The notes beneath the pieces were generated by a model. The model saw only the letters and a list, made by a program, of their open reading frames with translations, was not told the DNA's origin and searched no databases. Below are positions 60,819 to 64,000 of a DNA stretch of 64,000 nucleotides, in pieces (the first letter of the stretch is position 1; each line of letters opens with the position of its first letter). Position numbers and translations under genes: made by a program. This stretch comes from Pseudomonas paralcaligenes (GTDB taxonomy: Bacteria > Pseudomonadota > Gammaproteobacteria > Pseudomonadales > Pseudomonadaceae). The DNA is taken from the NCBI RefSeq assembly GCF_019655855.1, contig NZ_BPFX01000007.1, forward strand, positions 372,001 to 436,000, given 5' to 3'.

Positions 60819-62675
60819 TTAGAACGACACGGCGAAACTCAGGGCGACGTAGTCGCGATCGGCCATCGCGTTGTAGTCGCCGCCGAAGTAGTCGGTGTAG
60901 GCGAGGCTGGCGGTGTAGGTATTGAGGTAGACGGCGTCCAGCCCCAGGCTGATGGCCTTGGAGCCTTCGTTGAAGCCGGGCTCTGGCCCGTAACCGTTGA
61001 CGTCGTGGCTCCAGGCCAGGCTGGGCCTGAGTTCGACGCCGTCGATCACATTGCTGTACTCCCAGATCGCGCGAACGCGGTAACCCCAGGAGGTGCTGGT
61101 GGTGAAGCCGTCGTCGGTGCAGTACCTGGGCGTCCTGGTATTGATCTGGGTCGTGCAGATGCTGTTGTCGGCCAGCTCACCCATGCCGAAGGTGGTGCTG
61201 CGGCCATAGCGCAGGCCGTCGCCGCCCATGCCGCCGACGTGGGTCACGCCGGCTTCGCCGACCAGGGTGAGGCGATCCGCCCCCATGACCTGGTCGAAGA
61301 AGTGGGTGGCGGTGACTTGGGCCTGGGTCAGCTCCTTGCGCTGGTAACCGGACATCGTGGCGCTGTTGGCAGCGGTGAAGTAGCCCGACGACAGCACGGG
61401 TGAGAAATTGGGATCACCGAAGAAAGACGCGACGATGTCGACCGCGCTGATCTGGATCGGCATGTTCGGCCGGTAGCTGATCTCGCCGGAGAGCGTGGTG
61501 CCGGTCGGCAGGATGGTGCTGAAGCTCAGGCCGTACAGCTGGATGTCTTCCGGGTAATCCGCGAAGTACTGCGAGGTGCCCAGGCGGTATCCCTGGACCA
61601 GGGCCTGGCCCTGGGCGCTGCCGACCACGGCACTGCATATCGCCGGGTCGTCGATGCCGAGGTTGGCGCAGGCCTGGCTGGCGAAACCCAGATCGGCCAT
61701 GTGCGAGCTGCTGATGCCGCTGATGTAGGGCATGCGGCTGTGGTAGTTCATGAAGTAGGCGGCGAACTCACTGTTCAGCTCCGGGGCGAACCAGCGCAAC
61801 GCGGCGCCCCACTGGCCGTCATCGCGGGCGTCGTTGTCACCCGCGCGCGGAATACGAATGCCCTCGTTGGTCAGATCGACGCCGAAAGGTGAAAGCGCGG
61901 CCTGGGCCAGGGCGTTCTGATCCAGCGCGGGACCGGCGACCAGGCCGGTGCAACCATCGGCAATCGCATCGTTGGGCGCGAAGAAGGTGCCGCAGTTGTC
62001 GATGACGCTCTGATCCCACTCCAGCTGGTAGAACAGCTCCGCGGTCAGGTTATCCGTGAGGTTCTGCGACAGGTAGAACATGTTGACCGGGATCAGGGCC
62101 TCCTTGATCTCCGAACCGGGGCGGCGAAACGCGGCGACATCGACCGGGTTGATGCTGTTGATCCCCCCCTGGATGAAGGTGCTCTCGCCCCAGCTCACCA
62201 CCTGCTTGCCGAGGCGAATCGTCCCCGGCAGATCGGCGATGGTGTAGCCGTGGTAGGCGAAGGCATCGAGCAGCTGCACGCCGCTGGATTGGGCGCCGGT
62301 CTTGCGATTGTGGTCGTCGATGTCCTTGAACAGGCGGCTCTCGTCCTTCAGCTCGAAGTCGTACCAGTACTTGCCGCGCAGGAACACGCCGCTCTCGCCG
62401 TGGCTCAGCTGCAGGTCGTGGATGCCCTTGAAGATCTTGGAGAAGGTCTCGCCCTTCTTGAAGTTGCGCCGACCGTCGTCAGTGACGCTGCTGCCGAGCA
62501 GATCGGGATCGGCGTTGCGCAGTGCCCAGCTGGCACCGATGGACAGGGTGGAATCCAGCTGGCCATCGATCTCGCCGATGGAAAAGTCGATGGCCTGGGC
62601 CGACGCGGAAAACAGGGTTGCAAGGCTGATTGCATTGGCGAGCCGGGCTGGCCGCCATCGGGGTTGCTTGAGCAT
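60819..62675 (-). CDS. DUF1302 outer-membrane β-barrel protein
   Basis: 618-residue DUF1302 protein with signal peptide ending near ASAQA, then IDFSIGEIDGQLDSTLSIGASWALR (split) and conserved RLGKQVVSWGESTFIQGGINSINPVD near 155. Alternating β-strand composition and the terminal ..VALSFAVSF fit an outer-membrane barrel. ATG at 62675 has AGAGG at good spacing; a GTG two codons upstream is possible. Probably a porin for the hydrophobic growth substrate; transcribed with the DUF1329 gene. Confidence 0.9.
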   Translation of the reverse strand: MLKQPRWRPARLANAISLATLFSASAQAIDFSIGEIDGQLDSTLSIGASWALRNADPDLLGSSVTDDGRRNFKKGETFSKIFKGIHDLQLSHGESGVFLRGKYWYDFELKDESRLFKDIDDHNRKTGAQSSGVQLLDAFAYHGYTIADLPGTIRLGKQVVSWGESTFIQGGINSINPVDVAAFRRPGSEIKEALIPVNMFYLSQNLTDNLTAELFYQLEWDQSVIDNCGTFFAPNDAIADGCTGLVAGPALDQNALAQAALSPFGVDLTNEGIRIPRAGDNDARDDGQWGAALRWFAPELNSEFAAYFMNYHSRMPYISGISSSHMADLGFASQACANLGIDDPAICSAVVGSAQGQALVQGYRLGTSQYFADYPEDIQLYGLSFSTILPTGTTLSGEISYRPNMPIQISAVDIVASFFGDPNFSPVLSSGYFTAANSATMSGYQRKELTQAQVTATHFFDQVMGADRLTLVGEAGVTHVGGMGGDGLRYGRSTTFGMGELADNSICTTQINTRTPRYCTDDGFTTSTSWGYRVRAIWEYSNVIDGVELRPSLAWSHDVNGYGPEPGFNEGSKAISLGLDAVYLNTYTASLAYTDYFGGDYNAMADRDYVALSFAVSF

Positions 62676-62919
62676 CTTCACTACCTCTTGTTGTTCTTGT
62701 GTTGCGACGCAGGCCCTTTTTGCGGGACGAGCCGGCCCGTACAGGTCATCGAGGGCTCGATGAATTCCGTATTTCTGGAAGTGGTGGGTATTACGCCCTG
62801 CGCACTAGCGGGCGCTTGATCAGCAGAAGTGCCTGACTGGCCTAACCTGCTTGTTCACTTTTTTCAGGCAATAAGCTCCTCCTGCGCATCACATGGTGCG
62901 CTTTGCAGAACCGGGTTTA
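62676..62919. other. Spacer upstream of the DUF1302 gene
   Basis: No gene. Presumably contains the promoter of the DUF1302/DUF1329 pair. Only half-site resemblance to the TetR palindrome (TTCTTGTGTT near 62692) was seen, so control by the same regulator is uncertain. Confidence 0.35.
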
Positions 62920-63528
62920 TCAGTCGTCTAGAGTCGGTAACTCTGGGAGCGGAGCAGTGGCAAATGCTCGAGCTTCATCAGCTGGAACACCCAACCCTCG
63001 CAGGACAAACTCCGCGGTATCGGCGCCGGCATCGCGCCACGTCTTATGCCCTTGCAGGACGAGACTGATAGCCGACAGAACCGCTCCAGCGATCAGGCCA
63101 ATGGCGGACAAGAGTTGATCCTGACGGAAGCTGTAGCGCTGACTGGCAAGGCCTTCCAGCACGTCTCTCACAGGTGGGCCATCCCACAGAGCCTGCATCG
63201 ATACATGCGAGGCGGCGTAGCGCACCAGGAAGCTGCCCCAGTGGCGCTCCTCATGGGCACGGCGGATATAGAAGCGAACCCCGTTGGACAGTCGCTGCGC
63301 CGGATCCAGCCCAGGGGCCGCGCTCTTGCCAACCCGCTCGTTCATTTCGGATGCCAGCTCGGTGGCGACCGTCTCGAACAACGTTTCGATGGATTCGAGA
63401 TTCTTGTAGATGGTGTTGCGCGCCAGCCCCGCCTTCTGCGCCAGTTCACTGACGTTAACGTCCGCCAGTTCCTTCTGGGCGAACAGCTGGAGGGCCGCTT
63501 CATGGATGCGCTTTTGAATGATGCTCAC
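62920..63528 (-). CDS. TetR family transcriptional regulator
   Basis: 202-residue TetR-type regulator. N-terminal HTH: IIQKRIHEAALQLFAQKELADVNVSELAQKAGLARNTIYKNLESIETLF (residues 3-51, shown as one domain), with the recognition helix around LARNTIYKNLES. The all-helical ligand domain follows. GTG start at 63528 with GAAGG upstream. A palindromic site (63554-63569) lies 26-41 bases before the start, implying autoregulation; two more sites suggest it controls the meta-cleavage operon and the divergent amidohydrolase. Confidence 0.9.
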   Translation of the reverse strand: MSIIQKRIHEAALQLFAQKELADVNVSELAQKAGLARNTIYKNLESIETLFETVATELASEMNERVGKSAAPGLDPAQRLSNGVRFYIRRAHEERHWGSFLVRYAASHVSMQALWDGPPVRDVLEGLASQRYSFRQDQLLSAIGLIAGAVLSAISLVLQGHKTWRDAGADTAEFVLRGLGVPADEARAFATAPLPELPTLDD

Positions 63529-63553
63529 GGCTATAGACCTTCGAGACGTCGAA

Positions 63554-63569
63554 TGCGCACAAGTGAACA
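63554..63569 (-). promoter_or_regulatory. TetR operator candidate before tetR
   Basis: TGCGCACAAGTGAACA shares the CACAAGTG core and most flanking positions with the sites at 59310-59325 and 63740-63755. Position immediately upstream of the tetR start fits negative autoregulation. Confidence 0.6.
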
Positions 63570-63729
63570 CCACTGATCACGACAAATCAACCACGAAATC
63601 GTCTATTTTTTAGCCTGAAATCACCAGACAACCCATGAAATAGGTCTGTAACAGGCATTACAGAGGCCATGAGCGCGGCGAGAAGCAGATGAAGCAAGGG
63701 TTACAGGCAAGCCAAGACGTGATCCACCC

Positions 63730-63759
63730 TTGACCGTATTGATCACAAGTGCTCATTAT
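63730..63759 (+). promoter_or_regulatory. Promoter with embedded TetR operator, amidohydrolase gene
   Basis: TTGACC (63730-63735), an 18-base spacer and CATTAT (63754-63759) form the promoter. The spacer contains TGATCACAAGTGCTCA (63740-63755), the third copy of the palindrome. Bound repressor would occlude RNA polymerase. The start codon lies 65 bases further on. Confidence 0.65.
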
Positions 63760-63824
63760 GGATCAAGTGTGTTAGCGGTGAGTCGCCGACCGACTCGAAT
63801 CTCATGCTCGCCAAGGTATCCCTC

Positions 63825-64000
63825 ATGGCCATCAAGCAAGGGCGCATAGACGTCCACCACCACGTAATCCCCCCTGCCTTCGTCGCCACCATGCAAGTTA
63901 AGGGCATCGAGAAGGTCGCGGGCGCCCCGCTTCCCAGGTGGACTCCGGAGAAATCCATTGCCGTGATGGATGCCAACGGCATTCAGACCGCGATCACCTC
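63825..64000 (+). CDS. Amidohydrolase (ACMSD-like decarboxylase family), 3' truncated
   Basis: The first 58 codons of a gene running past the window end. Starts MAIKQGRIDVHHHVIPPAFV; the HHH near residues 11-13 supplies the HxH metal ligands of amidohydrolase_2 proteins, followed by PLPRWTPEKSIAVMDANGIQTAI, the typical layout of ACMSD/γ-resorcylate-decarboxylase relatives. AAGG stands eight bases before the ATG; an in-frame ATG at 63804 is less likely. Probably a decarboxylase or hydrolase of the same aromatic pathway. Confidence 0.82.
   Translation, partial: MAIKQGRIDVHHHVIPPAFVATMQVKGIEKVAGAPLPRWTPEKSIAVMDANGIQTAIT

Noticed and set aside
63743..63982. Minus-strand 79-residue frame at the right edge
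   Set aside because: The plus strand here encodes an amidohydrolase N terminus with HHH motif, ribosome site and promoter; the minus frame has none.

Overview
This 64 kb window is high-GC chromosomal DNA that reads as Pseudomonas. The gene order FadL-type porin, glutathione peroxidase, MFS, MarR, cobS-cobC-cobT-cobU-cobQ-cobC-cbiB-bluB-cbiA-cobO matches what I recall of the P. aeruginosa cob locus. Pseudomonas-type interspersed repeats (GTAGGGCGGGTGAAACCCG and relatives) and G/C-ending codons support this. No rRNA, tRNA, CRISPR array or intact insertion sequence was seen.

Layout. (1) 1-7.9 kb: 3' part of a QuiP-like acylase, a PL7 alginate lyase, a phage-like small protein, a FadL-type porin with terminator, a periplasmic glutathione peroxidase, an MFS exporter coupled to a 40-residue membrane peptide, and a MarR regulator. 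(2) 8.0-17.2 kb: a tightly overlapping ten-gene minus-strand cobalamin cluster led by a cobalamin riboswitch. (3) 17.3-22.3 kb: a 20-cysteine copper-storage-type protein, a Phd/RelE-type toxin-antitoxin pair, an O-methyltransferase, two NlpC/P60 lipoproteins, a sirtuin and a DNA glycosylase. (4) 22.3-34.6 kb: a second cobalamin block (cobM, cobE, cbtA, cbtB, cobW, cobN, chelatase ATPase and VWA subunits, cobF). Two back-to-back riboswitches drive cbtBA and cobW-cobN in opposite directions. A DAHP synthase inside this block has an unusually elaborate leader: a peptide containing YFFYGYWF, an intrinsic terminator, then a second Tyr-rich short reading frame. (5) 34.8-38.6 kb: a class I-like HMG-CoA reductase and a two-gene RNA-repair operon (ATP-dependent RNA ligase plus HD-phosphoesterase/polynucleotide kinase).

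(6) 38.8-51.5 kb: an acyl-CoA catabolic block: nitronate-monooxygenase-like flavoprotein, enoyl-CoA hydratase, two adjacent acyl-CoA dehydrogenases, DECR2-like dienoyl-CoA reductase, AraC regulator, FadB-like protein, thiolase, a third acyl-CoA dehydrogenase and an acyl-CoA ligase. (7) 51.8-64.0 kb: a complete meta-cleavage operon (C-C hydrolase, VOC extradiol dioxygenase, MhpA-like FAD monooxygenase, hydratase, acetaldehyde dehydrogenase, aldolase, SDR), a DUF1329/DUF1302 envelope pair, a TetR regulator and the start of an amidohydrolase running off the window.

How the genes work together. The two cobalamin blocks cover much of the aerobic route from precorrin-4 methylation to adenosylcobalamin, including cobalt uptake and chelation; cobA, I, G, J, H, K and L must lie elsewhere. 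In region 7, a 16-bp palindrome close to TGANCACAAGTGNTCA occurs three times: over the -35 element of the meta-cleavage operon, in front of tetR, and inside the promoter spacer of the amidohydrolase. I infer that this TetR protein controls degradation of an unidentified hydrophobic phenolic compound, with region 6 plausibly processing a side chain or ring-derived acyl-CoA.
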